A DNA stretch of 64,000 nt from Hirschia maritima DSM 19733 (GTDB lineage Bacteria > Pseudomonadota > Alphaproteobacteria > Caulobacterales > Hyphomonadaceae), in contig NZ_KB899544.1 of assembly GCF_000378345.1 (NCBI RefSeq), positions 248,001 through 312,000 of the forward strand, in the 5' to 3' direction. Both the position numbers and the translations under genes were made by a program. Position 1 is the stretch's first letter; each line of letters starts with the position of its first letter. Shown one piece after another: positions 28,678 through 38,253 of this stretch. The notes below the pieces were generated by a model. That model did no database searches. It was not told the DNA's origin and saw only the letters and a list, made by a program, of their open reading frames with translations.

Positions 28678-29355
28678 ATGCGGACTTTATATCATTGGAT
28701 GCTGGACCCGTATTCTCGTTCCGTGAGAATTGCTTTAGCCGAAAAGAAAATTGAATTTTCTTTAAAAGAAGCATCCCCATTTGAAGATCAATCCGAAGCA
28801 CAGAAGTTGAACCCTATTGGTGGCGCTCCTGTACTTGTTGATATGACTGGGGCAGGCCGAGTGGTCATTTCAGAACCACGTGCCATTTTAGAATATTTGG
28901 ACGAAGTTTATCCTGGATATCCATTGCTGCCTAAGGCACCAGTTGATCGCGCAGAAGCTAGGTGGGTGATGGGGTGGTTGGAGCGAGGCTTTGAAGCCGA
29001 CGTGAATGAAACCATTCTTAAAGAACGTATTATGATGCGGTACTTAAGAGCTGGGCGACCAAATACAGAAGCATTGCGCTTAGGTGCAAAAGCTCTTGAA
29101 GGGTATCTAAAACATCTTGAAGCTTTGACTGCTGTGCGCCCCTATTTAGCGGGAGAAGATTTTACATTAGCAGACATAAGTGTTGCTGCGCATTTGTCGT
29201 GTCTAGACTATTTTGGTGACGTCGTCTGGAGTCGGTTTGAACATACAAGCGATTGGTATCTTCGTATGAAGAGTCGTGCCAGTTTTAGAGAAATACTTAA
29301 AGATAGTCTTGAGGGTGTGCTGCCAGCTCCACATTATGCGGAGCTGGATTTTTAG
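28678..29355 (+). CDS. fzlA: GST-fold protein, probably FtsZ-binding FzlA
   Basis: 225 aa. Thioredoxin-like N-terminal domain (MRTLYHWMLDPYSRSVRIAL) and all-helical C-terminal domain with YLAGEDFTLADISVAAHLSCLDYFGD. The C-terminus (DWYLRMKSRASFREIL, PAPHYAELDF) has the pattern that I associate with FzlA of Caulobacter, an essential GST-like factor that bends FtsZ filaments and links them to septal wall synthesis. Other GST subfamilies are possible; gene name is by pattern recall, not alignment. Converges on the next GST with 9 bp between stops. Confidence 0.65.
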   Translation: MRTLYHWMLDPYSRSVRIALAEKKIEFSLKEASPFEDQSEAQKLNPIGGAPVLVDMTGAGRVVISEPRAILEYLDEVYPGYPLLPKAPVDRAEARWVMGWLERGFEADVNETILKERIMMRYLRAGRPNTEALRLGAKALEGYLKHLEALTAVRPYLAGEDFTLADISVAAHLSCLDYFGDVVWSRFEHTSDWYLRMKSRASFREILKDSLEGVLPAPHYAELDF

Positions 29356-29364
29356 ATGTTAGTT

Positions 29365-29997
29365 TTATTCCATAACGGGAACTGATAATCCGCGCCCAAC
29401 AGCTGGACGTTCTGCCATTGTTGCTAGCCATTTTTCGATGTTTGCAAATTCTGGATTGCTCCCGCCTTCAGCAAGGTTGTATCCGTTCTTGAGCCAAGAG
29501 TAGAGTGCTATATCGGCGATAGAGTATTCACCTGTAATATAGGTTTTGCCTTCCAATTGGTTGTTTAACACTGTGTGTAGGCGTCGTACTTCATTTGTAA
29601 AACGGTTGAATGCATATTCGCTGTGTTCTGGTTTTTCTCTTAAGTTTCTGAAGTGATAAAACTGACCAGTAATAGGGCCATATCCCCCCATTTGCCACAT
29701 AAGCCATTGTAGTGTTTCGGCGCGCTTGGCTGGATCAGTAGGCAAGAACTGTCCTGTTTTTTCAGCTAAATAAATGAGGATGGCACCACTTTCGAATACA
29801 CTAATTGGTGCTCCGTCAACATCATTATCAACGATTGCTGGGATCTTGTTGTTTGGCGAAATTTTCAAAAACTCTGGACTGAATTGCTCTTCTTTGCCGA
29901 TATTGATCGGGTGAACTTTGTAATCCAAGCCTGTTTCTTCGAGCATAATTGAGATTTTGTGGCCGTTTGGGGTTCCCCAAGTGTAGAGGTCAATCAT
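29365..29997 (-). CDS. Glutathione S-transferase, YfcG/Ure2p-like
   Basis: 210 aa. N-terminus MIDLYTWGTPNGHKISIMLEE is typical of the Nu-class/YfcG disulfide-bond oxidoreductases; the glutathione-binding NNKIPAIVD and FESGAILIYLAEK motifs follow, then helical domain with WLMWQMGGYGPITGQ. Reduces disulfides or peroxides with glutathione in the cytoplasm. Single gene by spacing. Confidence 0.92.
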   Translation of the reverse strand: MIDLYTWGTPNGHKISIMLEETGLDYKVHPINIGKEEQFSPEFLKISPNNKIPAIVDNDVDGAPISVFESGAILIYLAEKTGQFLPTDPAKRAETLQWLMWQMGGYGPITGQFYHFRNLREKPEHSEYAFNRFTNEVRRLHTVLNNQLEGKTYITGEYSIADIALYSWLKNGYNLAEGGSNPEFANIEKWLATMAERPAVGRGLSVPVME

Positions 29998-30123
29998 TGG
30001 GTGGTTCCTTTATGCGATAAAATATCTGTGATTTTGGATTTGCTTTGTAAATTGGACTAGACGCTGGAGGTGGGAAGCTGCAGATTTGTTTGCAAGAGTG
30101 ACTTGTAAATTAGGATTTCACAA

Positions 30124-31278
30124 ATGAGTGATGTAAGGACTGCCACCGAAATTTTGGGCAAGTTAGTTAGTTTCGATACGACATCGCGAGATTCTAATTT
30201 GGAATTGATTGAATGGGTTCGGGAGTATTTGGAACCCCACACTTCAAATATACATATTCTACCGAATGAAGATGGCACGAAAGCAAATTTATGGGCTCGG
30301 ATTGGGCCTGATGAAAAAGGTGGGATTGTATTATCTGGCCATTCAGACGTTGTGCCCGTTGATGGGCAACCATGGTCGACAGATCCGTTTGAATTGACCG
30401 AAAACGATGGGAAACTCTTTGGTCGCGGCTCATGTGACATGAAGGGGTTTCTTGCCTTGGTTTTGGCTTTCGTTCCTCACATGGCAAAAGTGGATTTAAA
30501 GCGCCCATTCTATCTCGCGATATCCTATGATGAAGAAATAGGGTGTGCCGGTGTTCTGAGTATGGTGGATGATCTTGTTGGGTTAGATAAGGCCCCGCAA
30601 ATCTGTTGGGTTGGAGAGCCAACGCTTTGGAATGTGGTGAGTGGGCATAAAGGCATTTGTAACCACGAAGTTGTTGTAACTGGAATGGAGATGCATTCTA
30701 GTTTGCCGCATTTGGGCGCATCTGCAATTCATGAAGCGATCGAAATATTAAATGTACTTCGTGAAACCGCTAAATGGCTTGAAAACAGCCCTCCAGAAGA
30801 CAGTGAGTTTAATCCACCGCATGCAACTCTGACTATAGGGGTGATAGAGGGTGGTACTGCACCGAATATAATAGCACGTGAATGTCGGTTTTTGTTTGAT
30901 TTAAGATGCCCTCCAGGATTAGACACATCGACAATTCTCAAGGCGTTCCATGAGAAAGTGAAAGAAGTGGATTCGCGGCTCAAAGCTTTTGATCCGTCAT
31001 GTGGTGTGGAAGTTACGAAACTCTCTGATGCGCCTCCATTGGGGCCTGAAGAAGAGGGAGCAGCTGAAACACTCGCACGCGCGCTTACTGGCGATAATCA
31101 GACTCATATGGCAGGCTATTGCGCAGAGGCTGGTCAATTTCAACGGGCTGGAATGTCGACCATAATTTGTGGACCAGGTTCAATTGAGCAGGCTCACCAA
31201 CCAGATGAATTTCTTGCAATATCAGAATTTGAAATCGGCGTTGAAATCATGCAAAAAATGATCAGTTCCATGAGCTGA
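30124..31278 (+). CDS. argE: Acetylornithine deacetylase
   Basis: 384 aa M20-family metallopeptidase. Dizinc ligands: His73 in SGHSDVVP, Asp105 in GSCDMKGF, Glu138 of the DEE pair (catalytic/ligand), Glu165 in VGEP and the C-terminal His in AHQPDEF. Removes acetate from N2-acetylornithine in arginine synthesis. No other arg gene is near. Ends at a shared terminator with galU. Confidence 0.93.
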   Translation: MSDVRTATEILGKLVSFDTTSRDSNLELIEWVREYLEPHTSNIHILPNEDGTKANLWARIGPDEKGGIVLSGHSDVVPVDGQPWSTDPFELTENDGKLFGRGSCDMKGFLALVLAFVPHMAKVDLKRPFYLAISYDEEIGCAGVLSMVDDLVGLDKAPQICWVGEPTLWNVVSGHKGICNHEVVVTGMEMHSSLPHLGASAIHEAIEILNVLRETAKWLENSPPEDSEFNPPHATLTIGVIEGGTAPNIIARECRFLFDLRCPPGLDTSTILKAFHEKVKEVDSRLKAFDPSCGVEVTKLSDAPPLGPEEEGAAETLARALTGDNQTHMAGYCAEAGQFQRAGMSTIICGPGSIEQAHQPDEFLAISEFEIGVEIMQKMISSMS

Positions 31279-31301
31279 TCTGTGATCTTTTGTAGCCACA
31301 A

Positions 31302-31343
31302 ATAAATAAAGCCGCACTTAGAAAGAAGCACGGCTTTATTTGG
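31302..31343. terminator. Bidirectional terminator between argE and galU
   Basis: Inverted repeat 31304-31314 with 31331-31341 (AAATAAAGCCG type) with A-rich and T-rich flanks, placed between two convergent stops. Confidence 0.8.
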
Positions 31344-31358
31344 TAGTTTAGTTTATTC

Positions 31359-32255
31359 TTAGCTGTAGCGTTTGAGTAGCTCTTCAAGAATTTCGCGTGC
31401 TTTTGCACCGTTTTCTTTGTCAGCAAGAGCATAGCCAGCTGTTGCCTGTAAATAGAGCATTTTGTCACCACAATCAAAATCATGACCTTGGAAACGAGTA
31501 GCGTAGAAGTCTTGTTCAGCCATGAGACGTTCCATGGAGTCTGTCAGCTGAATTTCGTTACCAGCACCAGCGCCTTGAGTTTCAAGTAGCGCAAAAATTT
31601 CTGGCTGAAGAATGTAACGGCCTGTAATTTTTAAGTTTGATGGAGCTTCTTCGCGAGGTGGCTTTTCAACCATTGCATCCATTTTGATGAGTTGGCTTGA
31701 AGCATCTGCGCCAGCGGCAGGTTTGATCACACCATATTTGTGTACGCGTTCCATTGGGACTTCATCCACAGCAATAATGTTTCCACCAACTTCATTATAG
31801 TGTCCCATCATTTGTTTCAGGCAAGATTCTTCACCTTGAACTAGAACATCTGGAAGTAGCACTGCAAATGGTTCGTCACCGATAATGTCTTTTGCGCAAA
31901 GAACAGCGTGGCCAAGGCCTTTTGCTGATTGCTGACGTGTAAAACTTGTTGAACCTGCAGGAAGGCTAGTTGCTCGAACTTCCTCAAGGATGGCTTCTTT
32001 ACCAGCGCGTTTGGAAAGGCTGTCTTCTAGTTCATAAGCACTGTCAAAATAGTCTTCGATTGCGCCTTTGTTGCGACCCGTTACGAAAACAATATGTTCA
32101 ATGCCAGCTTCCAATGCTTCACGTACGACGTGATCAATCGCTGGACGGTCAAATACCGGCATCATTTCTTTGGGAATTGATTTAGTTGCTGGAAGTACGC
32201 GTGTTCCAAATCCGGCTACAGGAAGAACGGCTTTACGAACGGGTTTGATAGCCAT
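31359..32255 (-). CDS. galU: UTP-glucose-1-phosphate uridylyltransferase
   Basis: 298 aa from ATG 32255 (AAAGGA 7 bases upstream). Nucleotidyltransferase signature AVLPVAGFGTRVLPATKSIPKEM at the N-terminus and MVEKPPREEAPSN in the middle. Makes UDP-glucose for exopolysaccharide and LPS. Downstream of glmS on the same strand; a long inverted repeat occupies the 130-bp gap. Confidence 0.96.
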   Translation of the reverse strand: MAIKPVRKAVLPVAGFGTRVLPATKSIPKEMMPVFDRPAIDHVVREALEAGIEHIVFVTGRNKGAIEDYFDSAYELEDSLSKRAGKEAILEEVRATSLPAGSTSFTRQQSAKGLGHAVLCAKDIIGDEPFAVLLPDVLVQGEESCLKQMMGHYNEVGGNIIAVDEVPMERVHKYGVIKPAAGADASSQLIKMDAMVEKPPREEAPSNLKITGRYILQPEIFALLETQGAGAGNEIQLTDSMERLMAEQDFYATRFQGHDFDCGDKMLYLQATAGYALADKENGAKAREILEELLKRYS

Positions 32256-32285
32256 GGGTGGTCCTTTAAAATTCATATGCGATTT

Positions 32286-32354
32286 GAATGTGTCCCGATA
32301 TTGAACAGGACATCATGATGCCACATCTAATGATGCAAATCACGGGACACATTC
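32286..32354 (-). repeat. 12-bp perfect inverted repeat with 45-base structured loop upstream of galU
   Basis: GAATGTGTCCCG (32286-32297) pairs perfectly with 32343-32354. Inside the loop a near-palindrome around CATCATGATG gives a second hairpin. It lies between glmS stop (32390) and galU start (32255). No T-run, so more like an intercistronic processing or leader element than a simple terminator. Confidence 0.6.
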
Positions 32355-32389
32355 AGTCAATTTGTAATTGCGTGCATAGCGCAAAAGAA

Positions 32390-34216
32390 TTACTCAACCG
32401 TGACAGATTTCGCTAGATTTCTAGGTTGATCGACATCAGTTCCTTTTTCCACAGCAATATAGTAGGCCAATAACTGAATTGGAACTGAATAAAGAATAGG
32501 TGCGATGAATGGGTCACAGCTCGAAGAAGTTATGGACCATTCAGGTGTATCGGCACCAACTTTGACACCATTCTCATCTGAAATTAACAATACTTTACCA
32601 TGACGTGCGGCGACTTCCTGCATGTTGGAAATTGTTTTTTCCAACAACGGGTCAGTTGGCGCAATCATGACGATTGGTGTCTTTTCATCGATCAATGCGA
32701 TAGGGCCGTGCTTCAATTCACCCGCCGCGTAACCTTCAGCGTGGATGTAGGAGATCTCTTTAAGCTTAAGAGCGCCTTCCATTGCAATTGGATACATGGA
32801 ACCACGCCCAAGATAGAGAACATCTGTTGCTTTAGACAATGGAGCAGCAAGTTTTTTAGTCGCTTCTTCAACTGCGAGAGTTTTTGTGATGCCACCTGGA
32901 ATTTGCAAAAGTTGCTCAGTTAGATGTGTTTCATCTTCTTTAGATAATTCACCGCGTGCACGACCAGCAATAACTGCAAGGCTGGCAAGAGCACATAGTT
33001 GTGCTGTAAAGGCTTTTGTGGATGCAACACCTACTTCAGCGCCTGCTAGAGTTGGCAAAATAGCGTCTGATTCACGAGCAATCGTAGAAGTCGGAACATT
33101 CACAACAGCAGCTGTTGCAAGGCCATGTTCTTTACAATAGCGAAGAGCAGCAAGTGTATCAGCTGTTTCACCTGATTGCGTGACGAAAACTGCAAGAGAG
33201 TTTTTAGTTAGTGCTGGTTCGCGATACCGGAATTCAGACGCAATATCTGTTTCTACCGGTAATTTTGCATATTTTTCAAACCAGTATTTAGCAACACACC
33301 CAGCATAATAGGCAGTTCCACATGCAATAATGTAGACGCGGTCAAATGAAGCAAAGTTTAGCTCTTGTTCATTTGGTAGTTGAGCTGTTTGGTCTACAGC
33401 ATTTACATATGCGCCGATAGTGCGAGCAGTAGATTCAGGTTGCTCGAAGATTTCTTTGAGCATGTAGTGGCGGTATTGGCCTTTATCCACGACATCAGCG
33501 ACGCCTTGAACAACATCAATTTTGTATGGAACTTGTTCACCGTTTTCATTAAACACATTCACGCTGTGACGTGTAAGAGCACACCATTCGCCTTCTTTCA
33601 GGTAAATGACTTTGTTGGTGAAAGGTGCAACAGCGAATGCGTCTGATCCAATGAATGTTTCGTCTTCGCCAACACCAACAATCAAAGGAGATCCTTGGCG
33701 GGCACCAAACATGAGGTCTTCTTCGCCCTTGATCAGGATTGCGATGCCAAATGCACCACGTAGTTTTGCTATAGTTGTTTTGACCGCCTCAAAAGGAGTG
33801 TTTCCAGCATCCAATTCGATCTCTACCAGATGAGCAATTGTTTCGGAATCTGTCTCGGTTGAAAATGAACGGCCTTTGCCTTCAGCTTCCTCACGTAGCT
33901 CACGGAAGTTTTCGATAATTCCGTTGTGAACAATAGCGACACGTCCAGCGACATGCGGGTGAGCGTTTGTTTCGTTTGGCGCACCATGTGTCGCCCAGCG
34001 AGTGTGTCCAATTCCAGTATTTCCAGGAGTTTGAACATCTTTCATTGTTGCTTCAAGATTGAACAATTTACCTGGTGCACGCGCACGGTATAGTTCACCA
34101 TTGTCTAATGTAACTACACCAGCGGAGTCGTATCCGCGGTATTCTAGGCGTTTAAGTGCCTCAATGACACGCGGAGCCGCTGGCTCATTTCCTAAAATCC
34201 CAATAATCCCACACAT
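32390..34216 (-). CDS. glmS: Glucosamine-fructose-6-phosphate aminotransferase
   Basis: 608 aa, usual length. N-terminal glutamine amidotransferase with nucleophile Cys2 (MCGIIGILG) and RWATHG; two SIS domains (TQSGETADTLAAL, GRGSMYPIAMEGALKLKE) and C-terminal LAKSVTVE. Makes glucosamine-6-phosphate for peptidoglycan and LPS. A candidate structured RNA lies upstream (34.4 kb), interesting because glmS is RNA-regulated in other bacteria. Confidence 0.98.
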   Translation of the reverse strand: MCGIIGILGNEPAAPRVIEALKRLEYRGYDSAGVVTLDNGELYRARAPGKLFNLEATMKDVQTPGNTGIGHTRWATHGAPNETNAHPHVAGRVAIVHNGIIENFRELREEAEGKGRSFSTETDSETIAHLVEIELDAGNTPFEAVKTTIAKLRGAFGIAILIKGEEDLMFGARQGSPLIVGVGEDETFIGSDAFAVAPFTNKVIYLKEGEWCALTRHSVNVFNENGEQVPYKIDVVQGVADVVDKGQYRHYMLKEIFEQPESTARTIGAYVNAVDQTAQLPNEQELNFASFDRVYIIACGTAYYAGCVAKYWFEKYAKLPVETDIASEFRYREPALTKNSLAVFVTQSGETADTLAALRYCKEHGLATAAVVNVPTSTIARESDAILPTLAGAEVGVASTKAFTAQLCALASLAVIAGRARGELSKEDETHLTEQLLQIPGGITKTLAVEEATKKLAAPLSKATDVLYLGRGSMYPIAMEGALKLKEISYIHAEGYAAGELKHGPIALIDEKTPIVMIAPTDPLLEKTISNMQEVAARHGKVLLISDENGVKVGADTPEWSITSSSCDPFIAPILYSVPIQLLAYYIAVEKGTDVDQPRNLAKSVTVE

Positions 34217-34384
34217 TCTACGAACCTTTTACTCTATAACTAATGCGTACATAGCAAAGCGCATGCCTAAATATTCCCGCTAGATGACCTATAATGAGGG
34301 TATTGAAAACCTCAAAACGGCACACTTAATGATGCAAGATGTTTCAGTATCTTTGTTGATTATATATTTGGTTTATTTTCAAAC

Positions 34385-34600
34385 GAAAAACGCAGTGTTC
34401 GGGTAAAACACTGCGTCTTTCTAAGACCCGGGGGAGAATCTGATAGTCCGGCGGCAAGGGGCTTGGGGGCTGTTGAAGTTTGCCACCGGACTGATGTCGA
34501 TCGCGTGACTACCTTTTTGCTCTCGACAAATTTAGAATGGTTTTCAAATGAGGCGGGTAAAAGGCAAGACAATGGTTATATATCTCCGAAGCAAGGAATT
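34385..34600 (-). ncRNA. Candidate structured small RNA between pgm/pmm and glmS
   Basis: On the minus strand a 13-bp stem (34445-34457 with 34480-34492) carries one G-U pair that would be a C-A mismatch on the plus strand, so the structure favours a minus-strand transcript. It is followed by a 10-bp terminator stem (34390-34399 with 34407-34416) and TTTTT. The region starts after the upstream gene's own terminator at 34649-34681. Could be an independent sRNA or the glmS leader. 5' end not fixed. Confidence 0.5.
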
Positions 34601-34648
34601 TTTAAGGAATTTTCTGGGGGGAGCTTTTCCCATTGTTCGAGGCAAAGA

Positions 34649-34684
34649 AAAGGGCGCGCATCTTTTGAATGCGCACCCTTTGAA
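34649..34684 (-). terminator. Terminator of the phosphomannomutase gene
   Basis: 13-base stem arms (34649-34661 with 34669-34681) with one pair that is G-U only on the minus strand, followed by CCCTTTTCTTT in that direction, 22 bp past the stop. Confidence 0.75.
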
Positions 34685-34702
34685 TTCATTTAGTCAAAAA
34701 AT

Positions 34703-36226
34703 CTAGATTTCTTGATTGTAGCTTCCGACTTCATCAAATGCAGCAAGACGTGGCTTTACTTCTTCGCGGAAGAGTTTGCGCATGTCTTCATCAGACCCCA
34801 TGCTTTCGACGACAACAACCAATTCAGGCTTGTTGGAGGAAGCACGAACTAAGACCCAAGACCCATCTTCAAGAGTTACACGAGCACCGTTCACGGTGTT
34901 AACATCAACGACCTTGCGGCCCAGGATAGAAGCACCTTCTTTGCCCAATGCTTCATAGGCAGCGACAACTTTATCAACAACGCCATACTTTAGTTCGTCA
35001 TCACAGTGTGCAGCCATTGTCAGCGATGTATAAGCAACACCTAGTTCACCTTTAAGGTCTGACATGGATTTGTCGGGGTTACGGTCAAGCATACGAAGGA
35101 CTTCTGCTGCAGCAACCAATCCACAATCATATCCGTATCCAAGTGGTTGACGGAAGAAGAAGTGGCCCGATTTTTCAAACCCAGCCAAAGCGTCCAAGTC
35201 AGTTGTGCGGCGTTTAATGTATGAGTGTCCGGTTTTAAAGTAATCAACTGTGGCGTTGTTTTCTTTTAGCACTGGGTCCGTTTTATAAAGACCGGTAGAT
35301 TTTACATCGACAACGAATTTTGCGTTTTCGAAATTTTTAGACAGGTCACGCGCTAGCATGAGGCCGATTTTGTCGGCGAAAATTTCTTCACCAGTGTTGT
35401 CGACTACACCACAACGGTCTCCATCTCCGTCAAAGCCCAATGCGACATCAGCGTTGTGTTCTTTCACAGCTTTTGCCATAGCTTCAAGCATGACAGAGTC
35501 TTCAGGGTTTGCGTTATAGTTGGGGAAAGAGTGATCCAACTCGCAATCAAGCTCGATAACTTCAACACCCATGTTACGAAGAGCTTCAGGAGCAAATGCA
35601 CCCGCCGTACCGTTACCACAAGCAGCGATAACTTTTAGTGGTCGTTTGATTTCGATTTTTTCGGATACTGATTGAATGTATTTATCACGCATACCTTCAA
35701 CGCGGACAAGTTTTCCACCATCTCGTGGCTCAAACTTACCGTTCAATACGACATCTCTTAGCATACCCATTTCATCAGGTCCGAAGGTGAGGGGCTTGTT
35801 GGCTCCCATTTTCACACCTGTCCAACCATTCTCGTTATGAGAGGCGGTGACCATTGCCACACAAGGAATATCTAGTGCGAATTGGGAATAGTACGCGGTA
35901 GGGGAAAGCGCCAAACCAATATCGTGGACTTCCATTCCTGCTTCAAGCAAACCAATGATGAGTGCTTGTTTGATGTCTAACGAATATGAACGATAATCGT
36001 GTCCAACAACAATCTTGGGTTCAACGCCCATTTGATGGACAACTGTTCCTAGTCCGAGACCCAGTGCCTGAACTCCCATTGAGTTCAACTCAGGAGCTTT
36101 GGGATTGCCATCGATACCAAACCACCAGCGCGCATCATACTCGCGAAAACCTGTTGGTTTTACCAATGGAGTTGTTTCAAATTCGAGTGTGTTAGCTGGT
36201 ATATCAGCCTTTGGCTTCATTGGCAT
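34703..36226 (-). CDS. Phosphomannomutase/phosphoglucomutase
   Basis: 507 aa from ATG 36226 (AAGGGA upstream); an in-frame ATG at 36286 adds 20 residues without support. Alpha-D-phosphohexomutase: phosphoserine loop TASHNENGWTGVKMG, metal loop GFDGDGDRCG, sugar loop and C-terminal phosphate-binding RASSNKPEL. Interconverts hexose 1- and 6-phosphates for GDP-mannose or UDP-glucose dependent envelope sugars, complementing galU and glmS nearby. Confidence 0.93.
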   Translation of the reverse strand: MPMKPKADIPANTLEFETTPLVKPTGFREYDARWWFGIDGNPKAPELNSMGVQALGLGLGTVVHQMGVEPKIVVGHDYRSYSLDIKQALIIGLLEAGMEVHDIGLALSPTAYYSQFALDIPCVAMVTASHNENGWTGVKMGANKPLTFGPDEMGMLRDVVLNGKFEPRDGGKLVRVEGMRDKYIQSVSEKIEIKRPLKVIAACGNGTAGAFAPEALRNMGVEVIELDCELDHSFPNYNANPEDSVMLEAMAKAVKEHNADVALGFDGDGDRCGVVDNTGEEIFADKIGLMLARDLSKNFENAKFVVDVKSTGLYKTDPVLKENNATVDYFKTGHSYIKRRTTDLDALAGFEKSGHFFFRQPLGYGYDCGLVAAAEVLRMLDRNPDKSMSDLKGELGVAYTSLTMAAHCDDELKYGVVDKVVAAYEALGKEGASILGRKVVDVNTVNGARVTLEDGSWVLVRASSNKPELVVVVESMGSDEDMRKLFREEVKPRLAAFDEVGSYNQEI

Positions 36227-36472
36227 AAAAGGTATTCCCTTAATAGTCCCATTAATTATTGGCACAATTGGTTGAGTTGTGTGCACAATATTCTCTTATT
36301 TAGGTATTCAATAGCGCTCTACCTCGAAACTGACAACGCAGCGTTAAGGATGATGTGCAGAATTGAATTAATCAGGCGCATTTACGCAAGAAAGGTGCCT
36401 ATTGCACAAATTATCTGCAATAAATGACGTTTTTATCTCAAAATGTAAAATCTAGAATGCAGTTGTGTCGGA

Positions 36473-37069
36473 TCAGGGCTCGATCTGAAACCGAATTGAC
36501 TTCACTTCGACATTAAAGCCTTGGTCTTCAGTTACCGGTCGAATTGCAAGAAAGTCATTTCCGATGCCGTCACCAACAGCAGGCGGACGGTAGTTGAAAC
36601 TGTATTCTGCAAAGCTCGGTGTGAGGTTGAACCTCTTCCATTCAGATGTCTCAGTCGCATTGGCTGCATAGTTCGCTTCAAACGCCATATCTTTGTCAGG
36701 AGCATCCGAAGTGTAATTTGATGGTTGTCTTGCCGTAATTGTTATTTTCAGGTTTTGCTTTGCGTAGGCTTGTTGCACATCAGCTTCTAACCTCAGATGT
36801 GGCCCGAAATTTGGGACATCATAAAGATTGCCTTGTGGTACAGTGACTCCTAGCGAATAATCTTGACCAGATTGAATTAGTACTACTTCACCAATGTCTC
36901 CGGCTGTGAAACGATTCAGATTTCTATTTTCAACGACTAAATTTGTATGATCCAGATTGGCTGCACTCATGGGTCCCGTTGGTAATCTGTCAGACCACGG
37001 TGATAAAGCGATGAGAAGAAAAAGAGTTCCCAATGCAACACAAGCGGAAAAAAAATACTTATCTGACAT
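36473..37069 (-). CDS. Secreted or membrane-anchored protein of unknown function
   Basis: 198 aa. A single hydrophobic segment at residues 6-23 (signal anchor or uncleaved signal peptide), then a strand-rich periplasmic domain with FGPHLRLEADVQQAYAKQNLKITITAR and WKRFNLTPSFAEYSFNY, which reads like a jelly-roll/carbohydrate-binding type fold. No family recognised. Isolated gene. Confidence 0.7.
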   Translation of the reverse strand: MSDKYFFSACVALGTLFLLIALSPWSDRLPTGPMSAANLDHTNLVVENRNLNRFTAGDIGEVVLIQSGQDYSLGVTVPQGNLYDVPNFGPHLRLEADVQQAYAKQNLKITITARQPSNYTSDAPDKDMAFEANYAANATETSEWKRFNLTPSFAEYSFNYRPPAVGDGIGNDFLAIRPVTEDQGFNVEVKSIRFQIEP

Positions 37070-37274
37070 GATATCCTTTGGGAGCGTTCAGAAACTCAAA
37101 AAAATTGTGCAACGACGGTAAGTCATAACGGTTAGTTTGTCGGATACAAGGGGCATCTACTTATTCATGTAGTTAGAATTATTTTAATTATCCGACTTGG
37201 ATGTTTGGTAAGCGAATGGTAACTGTCTTCGATTAATTTTATAAAATCAGTATTATGGGCAGTTGAGGCGTAGA

Positions 37275-37769
37275 ATGACCGCCGAACAATTAGATAAAAG
37301 TGAATTGGCAGCGGCTAACATCAACCCTGATACAGGGTTGGCGACTGACTATTTGAATCATTTCAATGAAGTTGCGATGCTAATTGATATGCTAGAATCA
37401 ATGCCGGATATGGGAGAAGAGATTCTCGACTGGAAGCCTTTAGCTTATCCAGATCACTTTCATCAGACGGGATTTAGAGCAAAAGAATTAGCTATTCGAG
37501 CTTATGAATTGTGTGACCCTGAAATTCGTGCACGTTTTGATGAAGCCTGTCAGAATGTTGAAATCAAAATTGGTGAAATTCAAGTTATTCTACAAAGCGG
37601 TGTTGAAGCGCTTGGAGATCCAACAGTTTGGTCGAAACAACTTTATGCTTTGATCGCGACTATTGGCGGTGTCATTAATCCAAATGGATTAGGGGATCAT
37701 GCAGTTGGTGTTGAAGAAGATGTATCTTCAAACGATGATCAGTCTGCAATCGATGCGCTATTTGATTAG
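37275..37769 (+). CDS. Conserved-looking helical protein upstream of ycgN
   Basis: 164 aa from ATG 37275 with GAGG 7 bases upstream. Acidic, helical, soluble; DMLESMPDMGEEILDWKPLAYPDHF and AIRAYELCDPEIRARFDEA are the most ordered parts. Family not recognised. Only 10 bp before the YcgN-like gene, so the two probably form one unit. Confidence 0.75.
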   Translation: MTAEQLDKSELAAANINPDTGLATDYLNHFNEVAMLIDMLESMPDMGEEILDWKPLAYPDHFHQTGFRAKELAIRAYELCDPEIRARFDEACQNVEIKIGEIQVILQSGVEALGDPTVWSKQLYALIATIGGVINPNGLGDHAVGVEEDVSSNDDQSAIDALFD

Positions 37770-37779
37770 ATAAATTCAA

Positions 37780-38244
37780 TTGACCAAGACAGATAAAGAC
37801 CAACCTTTTTGGAAAACTAAATCTCTTGAGCAGCTTTCTCATGAAGAGTGGGAAAGTTTGTGCGATGGTTGCGGCAAATGTTGTTTGTTAAAGCTTGAAG
37901 ATGAAGATTCCGGTGAAATAGCTTATACAAAACTACATTGTAAATTGTTTGATGCCTCAACATGTCGGTGTGCAGATTATGACAATCGTAAAGCAAAAGT
38001 ACCAGAATGTGTTTCGCTGACTCCATCAAAAATTCCAGACTTAAAATGGATGCCGTCCACATGTTCATATCGCATGATTTGGGAAGGCAAAGATTTGCCA
38101 GAGTGGCATCATCTGATTTCTGGAGACCGAGGATTAATCCACAAACTCGGAAAATCGGTTTTGGGTAAAACAGTTGCAGAAGACACTGTTTTTGAAGGAA
38201 CAGAGTTTGATTGGATTGTAGATTGGGAAGATATGGAGTTTTAG
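37780..38244 (+). CDS. YcgN-family cysteine cluster protein (UPF0260)
   Basis: 154 aa from TTG 37780; no good ribosome site, so translation may be coupled to the gene 10 bp upstream. Family marks: CDGCGKCCLLKLED, LHCKLFDASTCRCADYDNR, PECVSLTP and PSTCSYR, eight cysteines in pattern for a metal or Fe-S cluster. Function of the family is unknown. Confidence 0.92.
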   Translation: MTKTDKDQPFWKTKSLEQLSHEEWESLCDGCGKCCLLKLEDEDSGEIAYTKLHCKLFDASTCRCADYDNRKAKVPECVSLTPSKIPDLKWMPSTCSYRMIWEGKDLPEWHHLISGDRGLIHKLGKSVLGKTVAEDTVFEGTEFDWIVDWEDMEF

Positions 38245-38253
38245 GTATATAAC

